From assembly GCA_029339505.1 (NCBI GenBank), contig JAQISU010000033.1, positions 1,916,001 through 1,980,000 on the forward strand: 64,000 bases of DNA, in the 5' to 3' direction. The translations under genes and the position numbers were made by a program. Shown here piece by piece: positions 38,525 through 51,507 of the stretch. The first letter of the stretch is position 1, and the number at the start of each line of letters is the position of its first letter. The notes beneath the pieces were generated by a model. It saw only the letters and a program-made list of their open reading frames with translations. It had not been told where the DNA came from and searched no databases. This DNA is from Unio delphinus. Its lineage: Eukaryota > Mollusca > Bivalvia > Unionida > Unionidae.

Positions 38525-38770
38525 TGTGGGATCCCTAGTGACAGAGTGATCTACAGCGCTCACCCTTACGGATCACTGCTATCTCAACTCTCTCGGCATG
38601 GGTTCGAGTCTGTGTTTTAGTCATTATGGATACGTGAGAAAGCTTGCCATTAACTTTCCGTGTGTCGGTGGTACTTTCCGGATTTTTCGAGGATTATTCT
38701 TCCATTAGGTATTCAGACAGGCATGTATATCCTAACTTGTGCTGAAAAATGGCGCTAAACCCGATATAAA
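38525..38770 (+). mobile_element. SINE family A, diverged subfamily copy
   Basis: Head atccctagtgacagagtgat resembles the 14875 copy rather than the gagtggccgag type. B-box-like gggttcgagtctg, conserved body and gtgctgaaaaatggcgctaa are present. Confidence 0.85.
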
Positions 38771-40354
38771 AACTAAAACGGTCTTCTGGATTTACGGGCG
38801 TAAGGCAAGACTGCAGCAAAACATATGCTCTCTCTCAGAATAACAATAGCAATAATATACATACTCTGAAACGAGGCGCCTAACATAATTTGACAAAATA
38901 TAAGAAAACCCTTGCTGATATATAAGCTTTTCCAGTATGCTCAAATGGTACAGAAGTACATAAGTAGGACCGACGTCACTAATAATTTTAAAAAATTCTT
39001 TGAACTGATTCACACCATACACAATAGAAAAGAATTTAAATAAATTTGGCAGAAGGCAAAATGGCATTAAGACGTCAGCTTTATATAAACGATACCGACC
39101 TCCATTCAAAATATACCATCTTTAACCAACGACAGAAAGTATTACTTTCAAGTGACTGATAAATAACTAACGAAAGTTAGACCGAAAATGACAGAAAATA
39201 TGGTACTAGTCTAGAAGTTTTGCATACTTTGGGTTATGTGGATGATGTCAGCTGGCAGAAAGATCTCATACCCTCTTAAATCCTCTAGTTTTTATCCGCA
39301 AGCTAAAGGTACCCTCCGTATCCTCATCCTATTTCCAGTCAATCCGTTAACAGCGCTTATCCTCAGAAACTGCTAAATTGAGATTAATTCAACAGCTGAA
39401 AGATCTTACCCATTTATATTGTTTCCGCCCATGATTTATCTCTAAAACGGTAAAAATCAAATATATAAAAACTAACCTTCAAGATCTCATGTTCATTGTG
39501 ATCAGTCAAATAGAGTCTAGGTATTTTTCTTCCAATTCCTTTTTTCCCAATTCAATTTTTTTCAATTGTATTAAAGAAAAATAAAATAGTATAAAATGCC
39601 TCAGATTTGGTAGCAAGAGTAATATGCTTACTACGCATGCGTAGGAGTGATAGCACCAATCGCATACTTATTATTGATGGACTATAGTGATAACAGCTAG
39701 TTGGCATTAGTTTATACCGTATCATGTTAGCTTGACTATGAATCAACAGCTAATCACATTGAACTTATAGGCTACTTGAGTTTGACCTGTGGTCATCCAG
39801 GTCTTTCAATCAAAGGCTTTTGTTATTGTTACGGCCAACACGTGCTAGATTCAAAGATGCTACTACAAGACCAACCGTCAAACCCACATGGTTATCTGCA
39901 TTTAACACATCGACAAGCAAAGATTTATCAACTGTTAACAAGATCGCAGGTGTTGCACGAAATATGTGCATTTTACGTTTGTTTCATTTACACAAACCTC
40001 GCAATTCTTTAAAGCTTCATCTTTCCCCCATCAAAGTTAGAACAATACTTACGAATTTTCAGAAATTGCAAAAAAAAAAAGTCTCTGCAAGACTAATATA
40101 TTATGTAAATTGACTGTAAGCTGCACTAATTTAAAATGTCAAAATTTGAAGGAATGGAATTAACTTTATGCTCTGAAAAGAGTTAGGACACACTCTGTGC
40201 AACGTTATTTGCTCCGACTAGATCTTTGGTGCTGTTCGAAGCAAGCTGCGATTCCAATGGAAAGAAAACGTTGAAAAACCTTTTCTCACAGCTACAGCGT
40301 TTTTTTATTTACAACCGGCTGCCAGCATTCGTGTTTCAATTTATTAGGCTCACA

Positions 40355-40403
<49 letters not shown>

Positions 40404-40690
40404 CACATTGATTCCGGTCATTGATTGCCCAAAACGTGCCTTTCCATCAATATATTGCTTTTCTGCCGCTTATAAGATGTGTATTGAAAAAATAAAAATA
40501 AACTCTGAATATTATCACATTGTATATAAAAAATCTTTATTAGTGAACATCATGTCAGTGCAACTCCTCCCCTTCCCCCCCCCCCATTCTATCCATGCAA
40601 CTATGCACTCCTTTTCAATCTGATTGTCCAATTATTAATTGTAATTTTGTATTAACCTTTTGATATATTGTATATTTACTAAACAAAACT
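38771..40690. other. Intergenic, no supported gene
   Basis: Only short unsupported ORFs; a (GT)n tract lies at 40356-40402. Confidence 0.5.
40356..40402. repeat. (GT)n microsatellite
   Basis: About 23 GT units. Confidence 0.97.
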
Positions 40691-40699
40691 ACACTGCAC

Positions 40700-41215
40700 T
40701 ACACTTGGACAGTTAAAAAAAATCAGTTGGAGCTAAATCAGGAATGTATAATTGTTGTAGTAGGGTTTAACGCCATTTTTCAGCACAAGATAGGCTATAC
40801 ATGGCGACCAGTATTAATGGTGGAGGAAGAACTCGGGAAAACCCCCGGAAAGAACCACCGACCCACGAGAAGCAACTGGCAAGCTTTCTCACATACTCGC
40901 ATTGGCCGAATCCGAGACGCTAACCCACGCAGACAGAGGTGAGATGGCAGTGATCCTTAACGGATAGCGCTTTAGACCACTCAGCCACTCGGGGCCCCAG
41001 GAATGTATGAAAAGTATGGCAGAGTTTTTAATATTATCAAAGAGATGATTAGCACGTCGAGTACCGTTACTCGGACGGCTGGTTCGACAGTTCCCGCAAC
41101 TTTTAGCAACGTTGTGGAAGCATACTAAATGCTTAGTGACACCAGCAGATTTATGCACAGTGTAATGGTGCAACATTTTTGTAGATGCTTTGTCGCAACA
41201 CATTTTGTCGTGATC
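40700..41215 (-). mobile_element. Mariner-like remnant (copy 2), interrupted by SINE A
   Basis: ttggagctaaatcaggaatg before the SINE and gaaaagtatggcagagtttt after it align with the continuous 23548-23595 sequence of copy 1. Right of the SINE, ggtgtcactaagc...gctaaaagttgc (minus) also matches copy 1. No intact frame. Confidence 0.7.
40750..40997 (-). mobile_element. SINE family A, full length, 11-bp TSD
   Basis: Reads as (TTG)-like tail, ggtttaacgccatttttcag, conserved body, B-box and A-box at the right end (accactcagccactcggggc read on plus). The direct repeat caggaatgtat flanks it at 40739-40749 and 40998-41008. Confidence 0.97.
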
Positions 41216-42405
41216 AGGGTAACGCGTAATAATTAAACTTGGCTAGGCTCGCAATAAACTAGTTGCTTACGATGGTTAGCCTCTCTTGTTGGGTAGCATG
41301 ATTGAGTTTTTATTAGGAACCGCTATGATAACGATTAGAAATATAATACGTAAAGTAAAATAGCGGAAGATGACAAAGTTGAGACAAGCCATAAAATGTT
41401 TGGGTTATTGAAATATGTGTCGCACAATGAAATTGTCCATGAATAGTTATTAATAAAGGCGGACTAGAGGGAATTATTCTGATTTTGATGGGCGTGTTAA
41501 AAGTTTGGCGGTTTAGAGAAATATAATCTTGATTGGCAAGTTTTAAAGACGGAGTAGAATTGTTTCCCATCCGAAATTCAATTTTTTTTAATGAAATTTT
41601 CCTTGAGATATTTTGCTGTGTAAGCTTTTCCGTAGAAAGGGGAGATCTTCACTCCGAAATTAGTAAAAAGTGCTTCTTTCGTTAATATTTTCCAAGTGAC
41701 GAGATCTGAAAGAAGTTCTTGAAGGACAAGAAAAGGGAGATTCGGCTGCTTAGAAGAAAGAGCTATTTATGAAGACACAAAGGAAGTGCCTCAATTACAT
41801 ACAATATGCTTATTGATGTAAGTTTGTAATTTGTTGCTGAATTTATTCGTTTTAAATTTTATACTATACTTTTTCACTGAGCTCAGAAATCAAGTGTGCA
41901 TTCATTGATCTCGAATGTTATGATATTCATGTATTGTATGAATACTAATCAATATTTCATTGATATGAACGTAATCGGATATATTGGCTTGTATGCAAAA
42001 GAAACGAATTGTAGGAATTTCATGCATTACTCTGTCAGGAGGTGTGAAAATTAATTTGTCTTTCTTAAATGATATGTATCATGTTCGCTAAGAATTTGTT
42101 TTCCTGTGTCTATGTCCGTGAATCGCTAGTCAGCAAGTAGTTAAGACAGGGCCTCAAGTCCATTAATTTATCTGTGCAATTAAGTTATAAATTCTCTTAG
42201 ACAATGAAACCGGTGTGTGTCGACCGAATTCGACATCGTTCAGCTAGTAAATTACAGCCCAGTAAGACCTAATTGTTTATATAAGAGGACTAATTATGTC
42301 ATGGTTCCAGTTAGTTAGTGGTAACTAGAGAAACATTACATTTATAGTAAATAGTGTTGTGCAAGGCACTTACCACGTTATGTTGAATTACGATACGACG
42401 ATTTC

Positions 42406-42460
<55 letters not shown>

Positions 42461-42924
42461 GAGAAGATGGAAGGAAGGCGGGAAGGACGGGACATACGGG
42501 AACGCTGATTCGTCCCCCAACAGTGAGTTGAAAGGATCGGAAGCAATCAGGTTATGCTAACATGCCGGCAATTGGAGTTCAATCAGTCACTCGATTACAT
42601 GCCATTTGCTTTATCGGTTTAACAGAACAGCTAATGGCATTTCTACTAAATGATTAAGTCTATTTTTAAGAGTAACTGTATCATTTGAATGTCATGTTTA
42701 ATTTCATTTGTTACGTTGTTATATTTTACATAAGAGGACTCGTGTTGTTCTAATCTACATTTTTGCACAAATCTATGTTATTTCATTCATCAATTTCATA
42801 TTTTATGTTATTAATTATTCTATCGGGGCAATAACGCCGTGATCGATCATCTCCTATATAACGATAAGCAACGCACTATAACATGGAGGGATCATACCAT
42901 ATCATGTCACACCTTCCTCCCTTC
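41216..42924. other. Intergenic, small microsatellite only
   Basis: No gene recognised. Holds a short (GT)n(GA)n(GACA)n tract at about 42408-42462. Confidence 0.5.
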
Positions 42925-42929
42925 CTCAC

Positions 42930-43550
42930 AGGTATGGGACCTTTGCATCAATAAATAAATATGTCCAGAAATCCTTCATAACAGTCCGGCTTTGGCGATC
43001 GATTTTGTAGTCTTTGCTTGATTTCTCTGATCCAAATTTTATTATTTTCTCCGACCCGGGTCCAAACGAAAATCTGTATTTCATCTCCCACGACAATCTC
43101 ATTATAACTGTTTGCCGATATCAATCCGAGTCTGATTTTGATCAGCCGTCAACAACCGCTCCGGTGGTCTAGTGGTTAGAGCGTACGCCGAGGAAGCGGG
43201 AGGTCGTGGATTCGGTCCCTGGCCGAGTCATACTTACAAAATGGTAATAACAGCTGGCTCGCTTGGCGCTCAGCATTAGGAGGTTATTGTTAGGACTGGT
43301 CGGCCTGGTGTCAGGATAATGTGACTGGGTGGGACATCATGCTACGTGTCTGCAGCATGATGCACCAGTGCTAGACATCACTATAAACTGCCTCACTGCA
43401 GACATCGTAGCGATATGACTGATTTTTTTTTTTTATAGCTACGTTAAAAATCCTAATCAAACAAACAAACAAAAAATCAGCCGTCAACATGTGAAAGACC
43501 CATTGTGCACACACCTTCTGAACTTCTAATAGTTCTTTCGTATATTAAAA
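42930..43550 (-). mobile_element. Mariner-like remnant (copy 3), interrupted by SINE B
   Basis: On minus the pieces EIVVGDEIQIFVWTRVGE and NKIWIRE read like the segment preceding the second Asp of mariner transposases. The phrase gatttctctgatccaaa is shared with copy 1 (tttctctgatccaaact). Split by a SINE with a perfect TSD. Confidence 0.6.
43155..43475 (+). mobile_element. SINE family B, full length, 14-bp TSD (reference copy)
   Basis: tRNA-like head accgctccggtggtctagtg with A-box-like ggtctagtggttagagcg and B-box-like ggattcggtccc, body about 200 bp, T-run, and (CAAA)n tail. The direct repeat atcagccgtcaaca flanks it at 43141-43154 and 43476-43489. Confidence 0.97.
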
Positions 43551-43706
43551 CAGCTAACAATGAATGACCTTGCTATGTTCATGACCTTTCAACATTCCCT
43601 CAGTGACATCGGTATATGTGAGATATCACACTAGTTAAATTAAACGATCTTAGTAGATCGCAGTATCTCGTTACCACATAAGATAATATACAGTATAACA
43701 CACTAA

Positions 43707-43708
<2 letters not shown>

Positions 43709-43779
<71 letters not shown>
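43709..43779. repeat. (CA)n microsatellite
   Basis: About 35 CA units. Confidence 0.98.
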
Positions 43780-43780
<1 letters not shown>

Positions 43781-44194
43781 ACGTAAAGATATGTATTTAA
43801 AAAAAAAACATTTGTTCACTCATGAAACTACAGTTTTTGATTTCTGCGCGTCCAGTAATACTCGCCATCTTTCTGAGCATACGATTAATGCTAAGTAGAA
43901 ATCATTCTCTGCAACATTCTAAAACATGTTATATGAAATATAAGATGACGTTTAAGTACCAAAATACGGATAAATTGGCGTGGAGGTGGGGGGGGGTGCA
44001 AGGGCGGGGGTAGCTAACTTGAAAATAAATTTGCTCATATTTAATTGAGGTGCTCCCATGCCATTATTAAAAGTTCCGTTTTTTTATACATTTGTTATTT
44101 GTTTCCTATGAATTTGAGAGTGTACATTGTAGACTGCCGAGATTTGTGAAGGATAGTTATTTCTAATTGAAGTTCTGATATATATACAATTTTT

Positions 44195-44422
44195 CGGTAA
44201 AGCGCTGTCCGTTACGGATCACTGCCATCTCACCTCTGCGTGGGTTCGAGTCTAAGATTCGGCTAATGTAGTTATGTGAGAAAGCTTGCCAGTAGCTTCT
44301 CCTGGATCGGTGGTTCTTTCCGGGATTTTTCCGGGTTCTTCTTCCACCATTAATATTGGCCGCCATGTATAGTATATATTGTGCTGAAAAATGGTGTTAA
44401 ACCATAAAAAACAAACAAACAA
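44195..44422 (+). mobile_element. SINE family A, slightly 5'-truncated, 8-bp TSD
   Basis: Starts within the head (gtaaagcgctgtccgttacg), full body, (AAAC)n tail. acaatttt repeats on both sides (about 44186 and 44423). Confidence 0.92.
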
Positions 44423-44430
44423 ACAATTTT

Positions 44431-45505
44431 GGGGTCACATCAGGGCACTTTAGTTATCGGGCCTTTAATATTTGTTACTTCACTGAAGCGAAACCAGTAC
44501 AGTGTAATGTTAATCTTAGGAATGAATTCACATTGAATCCAAAATGCGTCTCACAACTAAGTAAGTTAGCCTGGTTAAAAGCAAGGTTTTTTATGTACAT
44601 GAAGCGTGAAACTCCTAAAGTTAAAACATTTACAACACAACAAAGATTCAAGGAGAAATTCGCACTTTTCTTTTCTTCACGTGTTTCTGTTTGTAACATT
44701 TTAGACTTTTTTATTCGTTTCTTTTTATGCATGGACTTTGTCGACCTTGTAAATACATTTTCTTCATCCATGATGAGTGTTGTTCTCGAAGGTCATTTAC
44801 CTCTATAACCTCAATCTGTAAGAATGTATTCGTTGTATAATGAACGCAATATAGCTGCGGAGAAAATCTAATCATTCGGCTCTAATATGAAGAAACCGAT
44901 CAAACGACACTCGGAAAAATGGAAAATTATCCACCGACTCATTTGTCAATATATTTCTTTTAAAGCTGCTTTGTTTGTTTTGAGAAAAAGTACAGGATAT
45001 ATTCGATTGAAGTTAGGTCCAACTGCAAGCAACGTAGCCCATTATTTGTCTTAGAAACAATGCACAGGCAAATCAGGCTGTATGTTTCTTGTACTGATGA
45101 TTCATACAAAATAGAATAGATCCAGATCAATAAAGAACGACACATCTGGATTTTTGTTGATGGCAGTCGGTTCGAACTAATACTCGAGTATGGTTCCAGA
45201 GATTGAAACGAGATTCCTTCCTTATTCATTTATGAAAATGTCATCCATATTTCATGAAAAATATCGAAGTTTAGACACGGCTTAAAATGTCAATGAACGC
45301 AACCTTCGCGGTCTTTTATCAACTCATTTGGGATAGTTCTTGGCGGAACAATAGAACATGTCACGATTCGCACATGGACATTGAACTGGTCAACTTTCTA
45401 TTGAAGTACATGCTTTGCGATACCAAAATTGAAAATGGTTACCTCTGACGAGGGTTCGTGTACAGTGACGTCATTTCAATTTTTCGGGGTGGGTGGGGGT
45501 AGGGG
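44431..45505. other. Intergenic, nothing recognised
   Basis: Two overlapping opposite-strand ORFs near 44475-44808 have no family resemblance or splice context. Confidence 0.45.
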
Positions 45506-45860
45506 CAACGTTCCCTCTAAGCTGCGGGCGCGCGCAGCTACTCAGGCATCCCCGCGCAGCTGAATTGTCAATTTTTGCTCAATCCAACGTAAAAATTTGC
45601 TCGTCTCCGTACATCTTGCGCAGTGCAGCGAGCACTGCGCGCACATCTACCATTCGCTTAGATGAAACGTTGGGTGGGGGTGCAAAGCATGGCAAAATAT
45701 GACGGGCTTGTTAATTTCGTATATAGGCTACAGCAGTTTTACAGCACATGCAAAGTATGAGAGAGAACAAAAATCTGCCGTGAAAAAGTGTGCACCTAAA
45801 ACAAGACCATTTATTTCACCTATCGATAACAAACTTCGGAGTGAGGATTGGAGGAAAGGT
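45506..45860 (+). mobile_element. hAT-type 5' end (second copy)
   Basis: CAACGTTCCCTCTAAGCTG matches the terminal sequence at 36276 in 16 of 19 positions and is followed by GC-rich gcgcgcagc stretches typical of this end. A short open piece (GYSSFTAHAKYERE...) follows near 45728 but is not clearly assignable. The right end is not seen. Confidence 0.6.
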
Positions 45861-46130
45861 TAAAAGCGAGAATTGGAGCTTTGATTGACGTGTGTGTGTG
45901 TGTGTGTGTGTGTGTAATTGTAACATCCTATCTTGGAAAATAGGGCCTTACCTCCATTGCTCTTTTGAAGAAAGACAGACACACACAAAATCGGAAAAGA
46001 GCTGACGAGACATGTAAAACATCCATTTCGTAACTTCGGTTCCAAAGAAAATCAATTAATGTCGTTAGAAATGTCACCGCCGCCCCCCACCCCCATATCC
46101 CCTCTCTCTGTATGTGAGACACAGAAATAA

Positions 46131-47328
<1,198 letters not shown>

Positions 47329-48056
47329 ATGATCAACCTACCAAACATGTACACTAAACATAAATGTAAGAGCATAGAGTGGGATTCGATCCTGTGTCAT
47401 TTGCGTGGTAGGTAGGTAGATTTCTACTCGACTCCTGGGATAGACATTTTAATACTTGTATTACTGATAACACAATTTCGGACTATTAAAGCAATTTTAA
47501 TTATCCTCTTTTTCAATTGGGGAAAACAATTAATTAATTCACGGGTATGTCTGTAAGTGTTTTCATACTATAGCATGACTATTCTAATCCAAACTGAGAC
47601 AGACAATGGTCGAGTAAGAATATCGTGAGTGAACTGCAGCCTTGCAAAATTTAATGTACGGCCGCCATGCGAAATAGTTAAAATGGAACAATTCCCTTTT
47701 TTGATGGTGTTTATAGTCCGATAAATCACTCACTAAACCTTTAACGGCATTTAATGCATTTTTGTTGTTGTTGTTGTTGTTTTTGTTGTTGCTGAGTTTA
47801 CACCATTCCGAATAATTTGCTTACTCGTTCCAAATACATTGCCGTGCGTATGACACTTGTTTTTATCGTCATACAGTGTAGTCATTTGCAAAGAGATAGG
47901 GTTCTTGGTGGAAGCAGGATACAATGAGGGGAAATATTATACAAAAGTCTTATATATTGTACATTTTGCACCGAGTCCATTTTTAAGATACTAAGAAAGT
48001 GGCGGTTCAAACTCAAGATTCATTAGTTGAGAAAGGTGAGAAAACGGAGTTACCAC

Positions 48057-48137
<81 letters not shown>
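48057..48137. repeat. (GT)n then (GA)n microsatellite
   Basis: About 9 GT units, then about 31 GA units. Confidence 0.97.
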
Positions 48138-48140
<3 letters not shown>

Positions 48141-48225
48141 GGGGATTAGGTAGGTAGGCAGACGTGCAGATAGATAGACGAGCAGAGAATATAAAAATAT
48201 TACAGACTTCATTTTGCGGAGCATC

Positions 48226-48266
48226 GTATTATTATTATTATTAAATTATTATTATTATTATTATTA

Positions 48267-48300
<34 letters not shown>
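48226..48300. repeat. (ATT)n microsatellite
   Basis: About 24 ATT units with two small interruptions. Confidence 0.96.
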
Positions 48301-48303
<3 letters not shown>

Positions 48304-48844
48304 AAAAAACGTGGAGAACTGTGTTTCTGTTTTCATCATATAATGCTGCTTATGGCAAGTAAAGGCCTTCGTACCTATTTATTGGAACGACTGTCAGGGT
48401 TTTTCTGAACTGACTAGAATCCAGTTTATTTGCAAACAGTTTGTGGAGGAACACAGCTAAGATCCAATTTCTCCAAGTTGTATACAATATCCACCTCTCC
48501 TGCCACTAAATGTAGTATGCTTAAGTGTCACTGGCATATCATTTTCACTTCTTACAAAATCCATCTTGCAGTACACTGGATCAAAGGAGAGGTACGGATT
48601 TTGTTTTAAATTATAAGTTATTCTTTCACACAGTCACTACTAAATGTTGAAGGATACTTAACTGACATCACTATTACCATAAGTTTCTTTTACCATTTGT
48701 TCACAATCAGGGTACAGTCCTCTAGTACCCCTACCCACGTGTACTATATTGTGCTTTGTCAATAGCCCACAAGATTACGTCTTTTAAGAGCCACATATGT
48801 AATTATTGTTTGAATCTCATTCTGTTATATCCTCTTGAAATAAA

Positions 48845-48847
<3 letters not shown>

Positions 48848-48895
<48 letters not shown>
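48848..48895. repeat. (ATT)n microsatellite
   Basis: About 16 ATT units. Confidence 0.96.
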
Positions 48896-49497
48896 GTTGT
48901 ATCACCTTTCAACACAGATTTTTAAAATACTTTTTGTAACGTTTTTTTAAGCCTAACAGAAAGTATAACTCTTACATAATACACAAATCACAGCTAGTGT
49001 TGTTTTTTTCTTCTGAATACAATGTTCCCTACACCTTAACCTCCGCCCACCTGGGGTTGTTCAATTGTTACCGTTATACCATTACTGTAAATCTGGAATA
49101 TCTGCATCCATACTAATCCCTTCACATGTCCAACATTTATCTAACCTAACGAAAACTATGTGACGCTGATACTGAACTTGCATATACCAATCTGTGTGGA
49201 AACATTATGTTCGAGTCCAGCATTTATTCTGAAGAGCAGTTTGCTCTTTGAATTATAATTGTTAAAAATGAAACTAATACATTTTACTAGTTATAGAACA
49301 GAGCAAACAAATTTCAGGGACTATATTTTACGCGCAACAAATCGAGAAATCAGTTTTTAATGATGTCGACACATGGTGAGGCCAGATAGGTACGTGTCAG
49401 AATGAATGAAATTAAAACTATGCGATAAACATAATCTCATATAGGTATCGATTTATCTTGTTTGATAAACATTATTTATGATTTATACTTATCTTGA

Positions 49498-50175
49498 GCT
49501 GAGACGTATCAGCTCCATTCGCAAATATCTTTCAGCTGATGCCACTAAAACACGTGTGTGTTCATTAGTACTTTCAAGACTGGACTACTGTAACTCGGTT
49601 ATGTCTGGTTCGTCTCAATATCTACTCCAGAAACTTCAATAAGTTCAAAACACAGCTGCTCGGATCATCATTGGAGTACCACGATGAGGGCACACATCCC
49701 CGCTGCTCTGTACCCTACACTGGCTATTCATTCGATCCAGAATCAAATACAAAATTTGTTCTCTATGCTACTTGTCACTGACGTTTTCCAGTCCAACAAA
49801 ACCATATGGCCTCACCCATGTGTACACTCCAGCATGTTACTGACAATCGTATACTCGTTATTTCCACTATGAAAAGAAATTAATATGGACAACGTTCTTT
49901 TGCATACGAGGCCCAGCAGCGTGGAATGAATTGCCCATTGAATTAGAAACAAAGACATGGTGATATCTTTTCTTTCAAGAGTGCTCTTGAACTCACCTTT
50001 ATCGACCGCAGGAACAAATTTAAAGACATAATAATGTTTCCTACCTATATTCAGCATATTTTTGGTCTAATGTCATGGTGTTTTGTATTTTGTATTCATA
50101 TCATTATAGATGTTGTAAAGCGCTTAGAGCTTTTAAAGATTAGGCGCTATCAAAAGTCCTAATTATTATTATTAT

Positions 50176-50212
<37 letters not shown>

Positions 50213-50226
50213 TTTATTATTATTGC

Positions 50227-50257
<31 letters not shown>
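49498..50257 (+). mobile_element. L2/CR1-type LINE, 3' end (second copy)
   Basis: Starts further upstream than the 17.5-kb copy: RRISSIRKYLSADATKTRV, SRLDYCNSVMSG, NTAARIIIGVPR, HTSPLLCTLHWLFIRSRIKY, then GPAAWNELPIELET-like and FKSALELTFI-like pieces with frame breaks. UTR tgtaaagcgcttagagc...aggcgctatcaaaag, then ATT/AGT repeats. Inactive fragment. Confidence 0.88.
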
Positions 50258-50261
<4 letters not shown>

Positions 50262-50454
50262 AATTTAAGAAACCCATTAAGTAATGTCCAAATAAAGCTG
50301 GGCATTGCTTAACTTAATTTCATAAATTGAGTATTAAATTTGAGATCTTTATACATAAAACTACCAATTAAACACCACATCCCCAACTTTTTAAATGCAT
50401 TATGAGTTGTATAATTTTACCATAACTTTGGTTTTGTATATTCCGTTGTTTTGT

Positions 50455-50684
50455 AAATTTTAACGTCATATTTCACCACACCTATACATGGCGGCCAGTA
50501 TTAATGCTGGAGGAAGAACCCGGGAAAACCCCCGGAAAGAACCAAGGACCCACGAGAAGCTACTGGCAATCTTTATCACATACCCACATTGGCCGCTTCT
50601 GAGACTCGAACCCACGCAGACAGAGGTGAGATGGCAGTGATCGGTAACGGAGAGTGCTTTAAACCACTCGGCCCCTCGTATATT
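50455..50684 (-). mobile_element. SINE family A, near full length
   Basis: Tail at left (ttgttttgtaaattttaacg), body ggcggccagtattaatgctg...gaacccgggaaaacccccgg, head at right (taaaccactcggcccctcg read on plus). Decayed TSD gtatattc / gtatatttc. Confidence 0.92.
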
Positions 50685-51101
50685 TCGTACCCAACACTTG
50701 TTTAAAAGTACACATAAATATCATACACGACTTCAAAAAGTACTCACCACCACCATATACATGTATATATCTTTCTCGTCTTTTGACTAATTCATCAAGA
50801 ACATATTTTATGAATATAAGCGTTTCGACAGTACGATTGCTTTTTTCCAGCGTAAAGCCACTGTAGCTGATGCTTATGTACAATCTGTTCTCAACCTGAC
50901 GTTGATATTTACAAACAGTACCGTGACAGCGTTACTTAATTCATTTCGAGCAAAACTTGCCGCATTTGGACACTGTACTTGGGCCGATCGCAATCAAAAC
51001 ATTTAAGTCATTCGTATTTTTTTCTCTGTAAAACCCCATATATTTTTTTACATAGTACCAAAATCGGTATCTCAGTCTATAATATTGGCATGTGTAGCAT
51101 G

Positions 51102-51147
51102 TGTTAGAATGGTTATCTGACGATCCTTACATCAATAGCAGCAGCAA
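51102..51147 (+). pseudogene. 46-bp partial copy of the deaminase-like exon
   Basis: Matches 51701-51746 at 45 of 46 positions (tgttagaatggttatctgac, then gatccttac[a/g]tcaatagc). Homology stops abruptly on both sides. No longer copy was found between 51148 and 51454. Confidence 0.9.
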
Positions 51148-51373
51148 CATCATCCGCTTCACGTTACACGATAACAGCTGTCGATAGGGCAAAACAAACA
51201 CATAGTTCCATGCGAGATTTTATACTGCCCGTATAGTCCTAACTGTACATTAAGTACACAGATTCCTTCCGAACATGTTCGACGTTGTTGTCATTACATA
51301 GGCTAAATTTTCGCTTACAGTGATGGTAGTGGTGTTACTTTAATTTAATAACTATGACTTCACTGGTGACACT

Positions 51374-51374
51374 A

Positions 51375-51450
<76 letters not shown>
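51374..51450. repeat. (ATT)n tract before the deaminase-like exon
   Basis: About 25 ATT units with one interruption, ending ...attacag at 51454, where an open exon begins. Confidence 0.96.
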
Positions 51451-51452
<2 letters not shown>

Positions 51453-51507
51453 AGACTGCCTTGAAATATTTGTAACACAGTTGAGGATCCATAAAGTAGA
51501 AGCCAAG

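Larger units (their letters stand above)
47330..49497. other. Intergenic with microsatellites
   Basis: No gene recognised. Holds (GT)n(GA)n 48057-48137, (ATT)n 48226-48300 and (ATT)n 48848-48895. Confidence 0.5.

Noticed and set aside
43155..43230. A tRNA gene
   Set aside because: The tRNA-like head is part of a SINE with body, tail and TSD; no acceptor-stem closure was seen. The same holds for the SINE A heads.
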